Assembly: GCA_900167215.1 (NCBI GenBank)
Contig: FUZS01000006.1
Span: forward strand, 114,858-178,857
Source of the DNA: [Eubacterium] yurii
GTDB lineage: Bacteria; Bacillota; Clostridia; Peptostreptococcales; Filifactoraceae
Direction of reading: 5' to 3'
DNA: 64,000 bases
Below are positions 7,766 to 16,572 of this stretch, one piece after another. The stretch's first letter is position 1; every line of letters begins with the position of its first letter. Both the position numbers and the translations under genes were made by a program. Below the pieces are notes generated by a model. That model was not told where the DNA came from, searched no databases, and saw nothing but the letters and a program-made list of their open reading frames with translations.

Positions 7766-8102
7766 TATTTTTTTCTCCCCAATCGCAAATGTCATACAAT
7801 ATAGGAATCAATGTTTTTCCACGTTCAGTCAAGGAATATTCAACTCTTGGCGGAACTTGAGAAAATTCTGTTCTTACTATTATATCATCATTAATAAGCT
7901 CCTTTAACATTAGACTTAATGACTTGTAAGATATTGTTCCAATTTTGCGATGGAGCTCATTATGACGTAGCACCTTATTTTCAGCCAAAAGATGTAAAAT
8001 GGTCATTTTGTATTTGCCACCGATAACTGACATAGTGTAACCAAAACCTGTATCTTTTGGAGAAGTATTGGTAGGTGCACAAGTAGCTTTTTTGTTCAAC
8101 AT
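7746..8102 (-). CDS. HxlR-family transcriptional regulator
   Basis: 118 residues with the winged-helix layout of HxlR proteins: VIGGKYKMTILHLLAENKVL at about 27-46, RHNELHRKIGTISYKSLSLM as the recognition region, and PPRVEYSLTERGKTLIPIL as the wing and C-terminal helix. A cysteine lies near the N-terminus (C8), the position used for electrophile or quinone sensing in some relatives such as YodB and HypR; sensing here is inference. It faces the quinone reductase gene, whose promoter carries a matching inverted repeat. Confidence 0.9.
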   Translation of the reverse strand: MLNKKATCAPTNTSPKDTGFGYTMSVIGGKYKMTILHLLAENKVLRHNELHRKIGTISYKSLSLMLKELINDDIIVRTEFSQVPPRVEYSLTERGKTLIPILYDICDWGEKNRKTTTL

Positions 8103-8224
8103 ATAATTATCCCTGCAGTGATATTTTTTAAATAGACAACTCTTTCAGAGAAGAGTAAATGATTGTGCTTACTACACAACATTATCCAATGTAGCAGATG
8201 AATAAGCATCAATTAAAATGGTGT

Positions 8225-9283
8225 TTATTCATTATAATTTAATAACAGTTGTCTAATTTCCAATTGTTTTTTTACCTGTGAGAGTATATTTTGAGTTATT
8301 TTGGCATCAGTATCGTTAATATTGTTTTTTGTGGTTACTCCCTTGTTATATAAAGCCATATTTTTTCTGTTGGTATTTTCAAGTATGGATTTGTTTATTT
8401 TTTCAAGGGCAATCTCATTTGATTTAATTAAAATTTGAATGTAAATCTTATCATAGTTATAAAGAGTCTTTCTCTTTAATTCACTAATATCTTCTTTTTT
8501 CTGTCTTATAAGTTTCTCTTGCTTTTCCACTCCTGTTGTGTAACTTGAACCTGTATTTACAACAGATATCCACTTTAAATCATCGTTTAAATCTTTAAGG
8601 TCATCTTGGAGATCTTTAAGTGATTTTTTGTCATTTAATTTTGAAATCATATCATTAGGAAGTAACATATCAAGTTTAGGTTCTACTAACTTCAAAGCTA
8701 TTATGTCATTTTCAGAAATATTCATATGATTTTTTAACTTATTTTCATTAATTCTAAGCTTATTTTCTAAGTCTTGGAGCTGAAATTTAAGATTATCAAG
8801 TTTTAATACTTCATTATCATATTCAAGTTGAATAATTTTTCCTGTTTTGAGTTTTGCTGAAGCTTGTTTTACAATATTTTCCTGATTTGCTATCTCAACT
8901 TTTTTATTTTTTATATCATTTTGTTCATTGATTATATCTGAGAAAAGTTTCATAGTAGTTTGTTCATTGGATATAATCATATCTTTTTTTGTTTCTTTTG
9001 CATTTTTAAGCAATTTTTCATAGTCAAAAGTCTGATATGAACTATTATATACAGGAGTCTTTGTAACATAATTATATTCGTAATCAGGTTTATTTTCTCT
9101 TGGATTATCTTTTTGTATATTATATTTTTTTTCAAGAGAGTCTATCAACTCCTGTTGTAATTTTATCTTATCTGAATTATTTACCGCCTTTTGCCTTGCT
9201 TCCTCAAATGTTAGATTGTAGGTAGCTGCATTTGACACGGAAAAAAGCATGGTGAAAATAATCAGTAACGGTATTTTTTTCAT
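8225..9283 (-). CDS. TolC-like secreted coiled-coil protein (paralogue 2)
   Basis: 352 residues with a signal peptide (MKKIPLLIIFTMLFSVSNAA, cleavage about 20). The mature start YNLTFEEARQKAVNNSDKIK is the classic opening of TolC / outer-membrane efflux repeats. Long amphipathic helices follow, with Lys/Glu/Asn-rich coiled-coil stretches (residues about 95-190 and 225-345) including the TolC-like turn AKLKTGKIIQLEYDNEVLKL. It lacks the beta-barrel segments of a full Gram-negative TolC (which is about 430-490 residues). Some Clostridia encode such proteins, with unclear function since no outer membrane is expected. The upstream paralogue lies 170 nt away in the same direction. No fusion protein or pump is adjacent. 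Confidence 0.7.
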   Translation of the reverse strand: MKKIPLLIIFTMLFSVSNAATYNLTFEEARQKAVNNSDKIKLQQELIDSLEKKYNIQKDNPRENKPDYEYNYVTKTPVYNSSYQTFDYEKLLKNAKETKKDMIISNEQTTMKLFSDIINEQNDIKNKKVEIANQENIVKQASAKLKTGKIIQLEYDNEVLKLDNLKFQLQDLENKLRINENKLKNHMNISENDIIALKLVEPKLDMLLPNDMISKLNDKKSLKDLQDDLKDLNDDLKWISVVNTGSSYTTGVEKQEKLIRQKKEDISELKRKTLYNYDKIYIQILIKSNEIALEKINKSILENTNRKNMALYNKGVTTKNNINDTDAKITQNILSQVKKQLEIRQLLLNYNE

Positions 9284-9453
9284 CTCTTCTTCCTTCTTTA
9301 AAATCTATTTTTAGTTGATACTTATAAGTAAGCTACAATTTTATTTGTGATTAATACTATATAATTTATTCAAATTAACATTCAAAATTGTAGCTATATT
9401 ATATTAATAATGAATTTATCAATTATATTTACTTGAAGTATTAATAAATTTTA

Positions 9454-10560
9454 TTATCCTTGAAGACTTAGCAAATATGGTTTTTTTAGTCTTTCAATCA
9501 TTACACCATGATTTGATTTGGCATTTTCCAGTTGCAATTCCATCTCTTTTATTTGCAAGTTTAAATTTTCAAGATCAATCTTAGTTTTAAAGCCTAAGTC
9601 TACAAGTTTTTTGAGATTTTTTGCCTGTCTTTTAGCATTGTCTATTTGAGTTTGAAGATTTTTTATATTTGTTTCAATATTTTCAACAGAGTTTACAGAG
9701 TCAAGAACAGCATTTTTAATATTTTGCTTTGAAATTCTCAAATCTACATCCTTAATATTTAAATCTGTGCTTGATTCTTCTTTTGGAAGTGAAGAGTTGC
9801 TATAATCTATAAGAGAGTATTTTATTCTTTCTTCCAATTGCCTAATTTGAGAGTTTTGTTGCATTATTGCAGGGGCTTGTGAAATTGCACTTCCTACTAA
9901 ACTATCTTTAGATATCCCATTTTGAGAAAGTGTTTTAAAAGGTATTAAAATATATTCAATTTTTCTGTCAACTTTTGTATTCATGACATTTGAAAGATCT
10001 TTGTAGGACATATCAAGTTGAAGTTGATTCTCATTAAGAGAGTTTTTCAATTGTTCTATTTCTACTTCCTGATTTTCCAGATCTATTTTGCTTATTACCC
10101 CTTTTTGGTATTTCACCCTTGATATAGCTAAATTTGTATTTTTATTGTTGATTTTTTCTTTAATCAATTTGTTATTATCTTCAAGATTTTTGATTTTAAC
10201 AAAGATAGCTTTTAAATTGACCTCTATTGCATCTTTTTGTACTGCTAAACTTTGTTTAGATATCTGTTCGTTGTCAAGTAGAGTTTGATACTGAATACTT
10301 TGAGTAATTGATGATACAGGATTTGGTTCATATTGACCGCTTTGTCCTTGGTATTGTGAACCATTGGATGCTGATTGTGTTGGTATTCCGTTTTGCAAAG
10401 TATTTTGAATATTATCAACTGTATCACTTCCTCTTTCTATAGAGAGGTTATTGTTGATTGAAGTTTTTAATGCTTCGTCGTAAGTGAGCTTGCCACTTGC
10501 AAATGAAAGTGACGGTATTAGCGAAACGGCAAGCAAAAGTGCTGTAATTTTTGATTTCAA
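9454..10560 (-). CDS. TolC-like secreted coiled-coil protein (paralogue 1)
   Basis: I prefer the TTG start at 10560: the ATG three codons earlier directly touches the AAAAGGAG site, while the TTG is nine bases from it. This gives 368 residues and a clean signal peptide (MKSKITALLLAVSLIPSLSF). The mature start GKLTYDEALKTSINNNLSIE matches TolC-family openings. A Gln/Ser/Asn-rich linker occupies residues about 60-85. Two helical hairpins with the repeated pattern KYQKGVISKIDLENQEVEIE and LVDLGFKTKIDLENLNLQIK (residues about 148 and 325) are the internal duplication typical of TolC. No barrel strands are evident. With its neighbour it forms a two-gene unit. Confidence 0.7.
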   Translation of the reverse strand: MKSKITALLLAVSLIPSLSFASGKLTYDEALKTSINNNLSIERGSDTVDNIQNTLQNGIPTQSASNGSQYQGQSGQYEPNPVSSITQSIQYQTLLDNEQISKQSLAVQKDAIEVNLKAIFVKIKNLEDNNKLIKEKINNKNTNLAISRVKYQKGVISKIDLENQEVEIEQLKNSLNENQLQLDMSYKDLSNVMNTKVDRKIEYILIPFKTLSQNGISKDSLVGSAISQAPAIMQQNSQIRQLEERIKYSLIDYSNSSLPKEESSTDLNIKDVDLRISKQNIKNAVLDSVNSVENIETNIKNLQTQIDNAKRQAKNLKKLVDLGFKTKIDLENLNLQIKEMELQLENAKSNHGVMIERLKKPYLLSLQG

Positions 10561-10725
10561 AAAAATCATCTCCTTTTATGATAAAGTAAATCATATCTTC
10601 GTTAAATTGAATTTTATTAGCCGGTGTTCTTATTATATCACATTTTTTATTTAAGTTAAGCAAAAATGAATATGTTTAATAAAGATTTAATAAAATGAAA
10701 TAAATTTAAAACTTTGTTAACATAT

Positions 10726-11217
10726 TTATATATTTGCAATGAAATGTGCAACATCTCTTGCGTCACCAAGAATGGCAAATTTCGCATGTCTAAAAATGGC
10801 GGAGTTCTTGTTGTTGTTTATTGCTATAATTTCACTGGCATTGACGCTTCCAAGGTGTTGGACTGAACCTGATAAACCGAAGGCTATATATAATTTTGGG
10901 CTGACTGACAGTGCTGTCTTTCCCAATACTTTACTTTCATCTACTAAGCCCATATCCTGAATTGGTCTTGTTGTTGCATAATGAGCATTCAACTTTTTTG
11001 CAATGGTCAAAATGTCTTCTATACCTTTTTCAGGATGATATCCTCTTCCAAAAGCTACTATTACTTCAGATTTTGCTAATGAATCCGAAGTTTTTCCTTT
11101 TTTATAATCATTAAATAATTTTGTAAATATTTCTTTTATCTGTTTTTTTCCATCTTCTTCGTCAAATACTATATAGAATCTGTCTGTAGTATAATCCATT
11201 AAATCTAATAAGCTCAT
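10726..11217 (-). CDS. Electron transfer flavoprotein alpha C-terminal (FAD-binding) domain protein
   Basis: I choose the ATG at 11217, which has GGAGA eight bases upstream and yields 163 residues; an earlier ATG at 11247 lacks a site. The whole protein corresponds to the FAD domain of EtfA: SEVIVAFGRGYHPEKGIEDI, then the ATTRPIQDMGLVDESKVLG stretch, KLYIAFGLSGSVQHLGSVNA and EIIAINNNKNSAIFRHAKFA. The usual N-terminal AMP/NAD half (about 190 residues) is absent, and no EtfB gene is nearby. Relatives with only this domain occur beside 2-hydroxyacid or acyl-CoA enzymes; whether this one carries FAD in electron transfer is unproved. It lies 20 nt after the DeoR regulator stop, apparently in one operon, and near crt and bcd. 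Confidence 0.8.
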   Translation of the reverse strand: MSLLDLMDYTTDRFYIVFDEEDGKKQIKEIFTKLFNDYKKGKTSDSLAKSEVIVAFGRGYHPEKGIEDILTIAKKLNAHYATTRPIQDMGLVDESKVLGKTALSVSPKLYIAFGLSGSVQHLGSVNASEIIAINNNKNSAIFRHAKFAILGDARDVAHFIANI

Positions 11218-11237
11218 AATATCGGTCTCCATCATTT

Positions 11238-11996
11238 TTATAAACATTCAATAAGTTCTATTTTATGGTTATTTGCAATTTTTTTATAATTATCCGGTGC
11301 CTTGTCTGTAATTACACAGTCGATATCATCAATTTTGCAAAAAGTAAAAAGTGTATTAGTCTCAAACTTGCTATGATCAATCAATAAAAATACTTTTTTA
11401 GATCTGGCGATTACTTCAGCTTTGATTTCTTTTTCCTCAAAAGTTGAATTTGTTGCTCCATTTTTTACGCTAAGACCGGTAGATGACATGAAAGCCTTAT
11501 CGATGTTTAAGTCTTTTAAAAACATTGATGTTTTCTTATCTGCAAATGAAAAAGTCTTCTTATTCAATTCTCCCCCAAGAGATATAAGGTTGATGTTATC
11601 TTTGTGTGATGTCTCAAATATCACTTGTAGGTTATTTGTTATAAGAGTGAGATTTTTTTTAGAACATAAATAGTAACTCAAGTTTACTGTTGTGGTACCG
11701 GAGTCTATATAAATTATGTCTCCATCTTCTACAAATCTTGACGCCTTTCTTCCTATCAATTCTTTTGCATCCTTTTCCTTGAATTTTCTCTCATCAAAAT
11801 TCTTAAATTCAAGGCTTTGAGCATCGTACTGTACTCCACCATATATTTTTTTTATATTTACATTTTCTATCAGCTCGTTTACATCCCTTCTTACAGTATT
11901 CATGGAGATATTAAATTCGTTTTGCAATTCTTTGAGTGTGACTATTTTTTTTTCTATAATCATTTTTTCCATTTTAGCGAGTCGTATATTTTTCAT
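11238..11996 (-). CDS. DeoR/GlpR-family transcriptional regulator
   Basis: 252 residues, normal length. The N-terminal winged helix is clear (MIIEKKIVTLKELQNEFNIS, then MNTVRRDVNELIE, and KKIYGGV as the wing). The C-terminal DeoRC sensor domain has IYIDSGTTTVNLSYYL and LITNNLQVIFE, the phosphosugar-binding pattern, and GGELNKKTFSF. These regulators are usually repressors released by phosphorylated sugars. The gene is divergent from crt with a 300-nt gap and leads the EtfA-domain gene. Its ligand and targets are unknown; autoregulation is likely for the family. Confidence 0.92.
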   Translation of the reverse strand: MKNIRLAKMEKMIIEKKIVTLKELQNEFNISMNTVRRDVNELIENVNIKKIYGGVQYDAQSLEFKNFDERKFKEKDAKELIGRKASRFVEDGDIIYIDSGTTTVNLSYYLCSKKNLTLITNNLQVIFETSHKDNINLISLGGELNKKTFSFADKKTSMFLKDLNIDKAFMSSTGLSVKNGATNSTFEEKEIKAEVIARSKKVFLLIDHSKFETNTLFTFCKIDDIDCVITDKAPDNYKKIANNHKIELIECL

Positions 11997-12166
11997 AGAG
12001 TATTATCCTTATAATTTAAAAAATTAAAAACTTATAAATGTATTTAATAACATTATATCATATTTTACTGTTATTTTTATCAAAAAAAACGGCTTTTTAA
12101 TCATAATATATCAAAAACTTACCCAAAATCTTCAAATAAAAATTTACAATATTATATCAAAATCTC

Positions 12167-12195
12167 TTGACTTTTATTTATTTTAGATTTAATAT
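12167..12195 (+). promoter_or_regulatory. Promoter of crt
   Basis: TTGACT at 12167-12172 and TAATAT at 12190-12195 with a 17-bp spacer, giving a leader of about 110 nt before the crt start. It lies in the divergent gap with the DeoR gene. Confidence 0.55.
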
Positions 12196-12310
12196 AAACA
12201 TATCACAATAATTTTTTTAATGACCGGCAGATTTTTTAAGTTGAAGTTTGTTACTTAATTATTTTTTATTAACTCTTACTTAAATTTATTATTTGGAGGA
12301 TGAAGGCAAT

Positions 12311-13087
12311 ATGAATAATTTACTAATGCAAGTAGAAAACGAAATAGCGGTTGTTACAATTAACAGACCTAAGGCGCTTAATGCTTTAAATTCTGAAACT
12401 TTGGCTGAACTTAATGAAACATTTAAGGAAATTCAATCAAGAAAAGATGTAAAGGTTGTTATTCTTACAGGATCAGGCGAAAAATCATTTGTTGCCGGAG
12501 CCGACATATCAGAAATGGTAAATGCAACTCCTGCAGAAGGTAGGACTATGGCATTGTTGGCTAAAGAGGCATTCTCAAGATTGGAACAAATGCCTCAAGT
12601 AACTATAGCTGCAGTTAACGGATTTGCTCTTGGTGGAGGTTGTGAAATATCTATGTCTTGCGATATAAGAGTTGCAGCTGAAAATGCAATATTCGGACAA
12701 CCTGAAGTAGGTCTTGGAATAATTCCGGGGTTCGGAGGAACTCAAAGATTGTCAAGACTTGTTGGTAAGGGAAGAGCAAAAGAACTTATCTTCACTTGTG
12801 ACAGAATAGATGCCAATGAAGCGTATAGAATAGGTCTTGCAAATAAAGTAGTTCCTCAAGCTGAGCTTTTGGATTATTGTAAGAAGATGGCAGAAAGAAT
12901 CCTTAAAAATGGTAGCTTTGCTGTAGCTATAGCAAAACAAGCTATTGAAAGAGGTTATGATGCTGATTTGGATACAGCTTTGGTTCTTGAAGCTAATTCA
13001 TTCGGACTTACATTTGCTACAAATGACAAAAAAGAAGGAATGACAGCATTCTTAGAAAAGAGAAAAGCACAATTTTCAGATTTTTAA
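12311..13087 (+). CDS. crt: Enoyl-CoA hydratase / crotonase (short-chain 3-hydroxyacyl-CoA dehydratase)
   Basis: The ATG at 12311 (258 residues) is favoured over a TTG six codons earlier that lies inside the GGAGGATGAAGG ribosome site. The protein has all crotonase landmarks: NRPKALNALNSETL near 15-28, the oxyanion hole SFVAGADISEM near 60-70, the first catalytic Glu in ALGGGCEISMSCDIRVA and the second in FGQPEVGLGIIPGFGGTQRL. It should hydrate crotonyl-CoA or the reverse in butyrate fermentation. The thiolase, 3-hydroxybutyryl-CoA dehydrogenase and EtfAB genes normally clustered with it are not here; bcd follows 530 bp downstream with its own promoter. Confidence 0.92.
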   Translation: MNNLLMQVENEIAVVTINRPKALNALNSETLAELNETFKEIQSRKDVKVVILTGSGEKSFVAGADISEMVNATPAEGRTMALLAKEAFSRLEQMPQVTIAAVNGFALGGGCEISMSCDIRVAAENAIFGQPEVGLGIIPGFGGTQRLSRLVGKGRAKELIFTCDRIDANEAYRIGLANKVVPQAELLDYCKKMAERILKNGSFAVAIAKQAIERGYDADLDTALVLEANSFGLTFATNDKKEGMTAFLEKRKAQFSDF

Positions 13088-13101
13088 TATTTAATATTAT
13101 T

Positions 13102-13128
13102 CCGGGCGTATAAATGCCCGGTTTTTTT
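13102..13128 (+). terminator. Terminator after crt
   Basis: CCGGGC (13102-13107) and GCCCGG (13116-13121) enclose an eight-base loop and lead into seven T. A textbook intrinsic terminator. Confidence 0.93.
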
Positions 13129-13212
13129 ATCACTTTAAAATGTATAAAAAATGGTTAAGTTTAATATAAAAATTATCATAATATAACCAGGATAAAATGA
13201 AATATTTCTTGC

Positions 13213-13298
13213 AAAAAATGAGTAAAATTAACTATTTAAAATCATTTTAAAAATATACTCATTTTTTTATTGACTTTTTTTAAAAAAAGTATTATTAT
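13213..13298 (+). promoter_or_regulatory. Hairpin and promoter region upstream of bcd
   Basis: AAAAAATGAGTA at 13213-13224 can pair with TACTCATTTTTTT at 13256-13268, a second terminator-like hairpin with a 31-nt loop. Directly after it TTGACT (13270-13275) and TATTAT (13293-13298) with a 17-bp spacer make a good promoter for bcd. This leaves a leader of about 310 nt (13305-13616) with no open frame that I can support; its length hints at leader regulation, but no known riboswitch was recognised. Confidence 0.55.
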
Positions 13299-13616
13299 TC
13301 ACTCTATAGATTAAAAATCTATAAGACAATTATTGTGATGCAAGATTGCTTGTCGGTTGTTATTTATTGTTTATTTTTTACATTTTCAAGACTTGCGGAT
13401 TTATGAGAAGAATTTTTAATAAGCATATCATTGTATCAAAGTTAATTAAATCTTTTCAATTTACCTTTTAGGTATGAATATTCTTAATTTAAACATAGTC
13501 AAGAAATGTATGGGGTGTAAGAAAAGTTTGATAATATTCTAATGTTTACAACTCTACACTTATACTTAGGGTGTATTACATAAGAATCTTTATCAGGAAG
13601 TATAAGGAGATGTACA

Positions 13617-14759
13617 ATGGATTTTCGTTTAACAGAAAAACAATTAGAACTTCAAGCTAAAGTAAGAAAGTTTGCGCAAGAAAGACTCTTACCTACAGTA
13701 GTAGAAAGAGACAACAAAGGGGATTACCCTGAAGATTTGTATAAAGAAATGGGAGCTATGGGACTTATCGGTCTTCCATATCCAAAAGAATATGGCGGTC
13801 AAGGGGAAGACTACCTTTCATATGCTATTGCTGTTGAAGAAATATCAAAAGTTGATGCGGCTCTTGGAATATCATATTCAGTGTGCACTTCTTTGTATGC
13901 AGGTTCAGTAATGAACTCAGCTGCAACTGAAGAACAAAAGAAAGAATTCTTACATGAGGTATTGGAAGGAAAGACTTGGGGATCATTCGGTCTTACTGAG
14001 CCTAATGCCGGAAGTGATGCAGGCGGTTGTGTAACAACAGCAGCTAAGGTTGACGGAGGATATGTTTTAAACGGACTTAAATGCTTCAATACAAACGGAC
14101 CTTTAGCAGATTATTCAGTGGTTTTTGCACTTACAGAACCTGAACTTAAAGCAAAGGGACTTGCAGCCTTTGTAGTAAAGAAAGGTACTCCAGGATTTTC
14201 TGTAGGTCGTGTTGAAGATAAGATGGGCATTCGTCAAGCTCAAGTATCAGAGTTGATATTTGATAATTGTAAAATTCCTGAATCTGCTATGATAGCACCT
14301 ACAGGACAAGGATTTAAAGTTGCTATGAAAGCATTGGATGGCGGACGTATAGGAGTCGCAGCTCAAGGTCTTGGTATAGCTGAAGGAGCCTTTGAAACAG
14401 CAGTTGAATATATGAAAACAAGAGAACAATTTGGAAAGCCTATATTTAAAAATCAATATCTTGCTTTTAAGATGGCTGAGTTGAAGATGGAGATTGAAGC
14501 AGCTAAATTGATGTTATACAAAGCTGCAACTGATAAAGATTTGGGACTTCCTTACGGTGATTCAGCTGCAATGGCAAAATATCTTTGCACTAACGTAGCT
14601 ATGAAAGTTACAACTGATTGTGTTCAATTCATGGGTGGAAACGGATACATGAAGGGATATCATGTAGAACGTATGATGAGAGATGCAAAAATAACTCAAA
14701 TCTACGAAGGAACAAATGAAATACAACAATTGATAATAAGTGGCGGTATATTTAGATAA
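13617..14759 (+). CDS. bcd: Butyryl-CoA / short-chain acyl-CoA dehydrogenase
   Basis: 380 residues, the standard length. The flavin-site motif GLTEPNAGSDAGG (about 125-137) and LNGLKCFNTNGPLADYSVVF, the FAD-contact MKTREQFGKPIFKNQYLAF near 260-280, and QFMGGNGYMKGYHVERMMRD near 330-350 are all present. The catalytic base lies in IYEGTNEIQQLIIS close to the C-terminus. Relatives reduce crotonyl-CoA to butyryl-CoA, in Clostridia as a bifurcating complex with EtfAB; here no etfAB adjoins, so the electron donor must be encoded elsewhere. AGGAG lies before the ATG. A symmetric hairpin follows the stop. Confidence 0.93.
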   Translation: MDFRLTEKQLELQAKVRKFAQERLLPTVVERDNKGDYPEDLYKEMGAMGLIGLPYPKEYGGQGEDYLSYAIAVEEISKVDAALGISYSVCTSLYAGSVMNSAATEEQKKEFLHEVLEGKTWGSFGLTEPNAGSDAGGCVTTAAKVDGGYVLNGLKCFNTNGPLADYSVVFALTEPELKAKGLAAFVVKKGTPGFSVGRVEDKMGIRQAQVSELIFDNCKIPESAMIAPTGQGFKVAMKALDGGRIGVAAQGLGIAEGAFETAVEYMKTREQFGKPIFKNQYLAFKMAELKMEIEAAKLMLYKAATDKDLGLPYGDSAAMAKYLCTNVAMKVTTDCVQFMGGNGYMKGYHVERMMRDAKITQIYEGTNEIQQLIISGGIFR

Positions 14760-14767
14760 TAATTAAA

Positions 14768-14799
14768 CTTTGCTGTCCGCATATAAGCAGACAGCAAAG
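14768..14799 (+). terminator. Hairpin after bcd
   Basis: CTTTGCTGTC (14768-14777) pairs perfectly with GACAGCAAAG (14790-14799), extended by GC pairs inside. The T-run is poor, so it may be a processing or weakly terminating stem. Confidence 0.6.
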
Positions 14800-14959
14800 T
14801 ATTATAGCAATGTTTTTGTTTTGAGCTTTTTATAAAAATAATACCTAAATTCGCAAAATTTACGGCTTACATAGATATTTTGCAAAAAAAGGTAGTTTTT
14901 ATAAAAAATTGTATTTATTTTAACTATATTTTTTATTATTAATTTTAAGGAGATCTTTT

Positions 14960-16270
14960 ATGGACATGATTATTCTTCTTCTTGCCATAGTACTCTTTAC
15001 AATTCTTGCTTTTAGAGGCATCAGCGCACTTATAATGGGACCGTTGATTGCATTAATTGTTGCAGTATTGGCAGGACTTCCTGTATATGATTCCATGCTT
15101 GGACCTTTCATGACATCAACAAGTGACTATGTAAAGAAATATTTCTTTATCTTCTTTTTAGGAGCACTATTTGGAGCTATTTACGAAACAACAGGAGCTG
15201 CTAAGTCAGTAGCACTTGGTATAGTGAGAATAAGCAAGGGTAAGTTTACAGCTTCTATAATTACTTTAATTACCGGTATATTGACTTTCGGTGGAGTTAG
15301 CGGTTTCGTAGTATTCTTTGTAATTTATCCTATAGCAGTGCAACTATTTAGAGAAAATAATATTTCAAGAAGAATTTTGCCTGGAGCAATATCTGCAGGT
15401 TGCTGGACTTTCTCAATGATAGCTCCGATGTCACCGTCAATACAGAACGTCATTGCATCAAGAGAATTGAAGACACCTATAGGAGCTGCAATGTTACCAG
15501 GTATTGTCGCTACAATATTTGAAATTGTGGCTATTGTTTTATGGCTTGAGTATAGAACGGCAGCTACAAAGAAAAAAGGGCAGGTATTTGATGATCCTAC
15601 TCTTACACCACTTCCAAAGACAGAGGCAGTAGATATGAGTGCAGATAAATTACCTAACTTTATATTATCGCTCATTCCAATACTTGCAATAGTATTAACT
15701 TTTAACTTATTTCCGACTATTTTTAAAGTTGAAACATCAGTTTTACTTGGAACATGTCTTGCTTTGATATTCTTTTTCAACTATATACCTGGAGTAGGTT
15801 TGCATCGTATAATTGCTCCTTTAAACAAGGGTGGACTAAACGGAGCCTCTGCTATAATGAATACTGCCTTGGTAGTTGGTTTTGGCGGAGTAGTACAAAA
15901 AACTTCAGGATTTGAAAGCCTTGTAAAAAATGTATTAAGTTGGAAGATGGATCCTCTCATCTTCGTAGCAATAGCTGTTGCTATATGTGCCGGTGCCGTA
16001 GGTTCTGCATCAGGTGGACTTACTATAGCATTTGAGGCATTGAAGGATACATTTACTTCTATGGGTGTAAATCTTGCTTATGTTCATAGAATTGGTGTTA
16101 TAGCTGCAGGTACTCTTGATACTCTTCCTCACCAAGGTGCACAAATAACATTGTTGAACTTGTGTAATCTTACACATAAAGAAGGTTACTTAGACATATT
16201 TGTTACTCAAATTGCTATACCAATACTAACATTATTCGTCGTAATTCCAATGTGTATGATGGGATTATAA
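14960..16270 (+). CDS. GntP-family permease (gluconate / hydroxy-acid : H+ symporter)
   Basis: 436 residues, hydrophobic throughout with about 12-14 membrane spans. GntP features include ISALIMGPLIALIVAVLAGL at the start, FFLGALFGAIYETTGAAKSV, the GILTFGGVSGFVVFFVIYPI region, and near the end VGSASGGLTIAFEAL with a conserved HRIGVIAAGTLDTLPHQGAQ. The family imports gluconate, fructuronate, glycerate or beta-hydroxybutyrate. Its position after crt and bcd makes a short hydroxy or keto acid tempting, but the transcription units look separate. AAGGAG lies upstream of the ATG. Confidence 0.9.
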   Translation: MDMIILLLAIVLFTILAFRGISALIMGPLIALIVAVLAGLPVYDSMLGPFMTSTSDYVKKYFFIFFLGALFGAIYETTGAAKSVALGIVRISKGKFTASIITLITGILTFGGVSGFVVFFVIYPIAVQLFRENNISRRILPGAISAGCWTFSMIAPMSPSIQNVIASRELKTPIGAAMLPGIVATIFEIVAIVLWLEYRTAATKKKGQVFDDPTLTPLPKTEAVDMSADKLPNFILSLIPILAIVLTFNLFPTIFKVETSVLLGTCLALIFFFNYIPGVGLHRIIAPLNKGGLNGASAIMNTALVVGFGGVVQKTSGFESLVKNVLSWKMDPLIFVAIAVAICAGAVGSASGGLTIAFEALKDTFTSMGVNLAYVHRIGVIAAGTLDTLPHQGAQITLLNLCNLTHKEGYLDIFVTQIAIPILTLFVVIPMCMMGL

Positions 16271-16401
16271 TATTAAATTTAATTAAAACTATGATTTATT
16301 AAATTAAAGTCTAATTAATTATTAAGTAAAATGAATGTTTAAAATGAAAATAAAATTTCAGGATTGTTTGGAACTTAATTTAATATGGTATAGAAATTTT
16401 G

Positions 16402-16448
16402 AAAACTCTTTATTTAAAACAAAGTTTTTATCTAAAGAGTTTTTTTTA
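16402..16448 (+). terminator. Terminator after the GntP permease gene
   Basis: AAAACTCTTTA (16402-16412) pairs with TAAAGAGTTTT (16433 on), followed by a T-run to 16448. It sits 130 bp beyond the permease stop. Confidence 0.8.
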
Positions 16449-16470
16449 TTTGAAAAAAACAAAAAGAGTA

Positions 16471-16499
16471 TTGACATATTAGTAAAAATAAAATAAAAT
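16471..16499 (+). promoter_or_regulatory. Promoter of ylxM-ffh
   Basis: TTGACA at 16471-16476, TAAAAT at 16494-16499, spacer 17 bp. It lies directly after the terminator and about 75 bp before ylxM. Confidence 0.75.
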
Positions 16500-16572
16500 A
16501 TAACAGCTGTAAAGTTATTTTGCTTTACAGCGTAAAATCATGACGGTCGTAAAATCAAGGGGTAATTTGATT

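Noticed and set aside
13305..13616. A small gene or known riboswitch in the bcd leader
   Set aside because: No open frame with a ribosome site, and no recognised aptamer core; reported only as a long leader.
15325..15780. Long minus-strand open frame of 151 codons
   Set aside because: Lies wholly inside the GntP permease gene and has the composition of an antisense shadow; no ribosome site.
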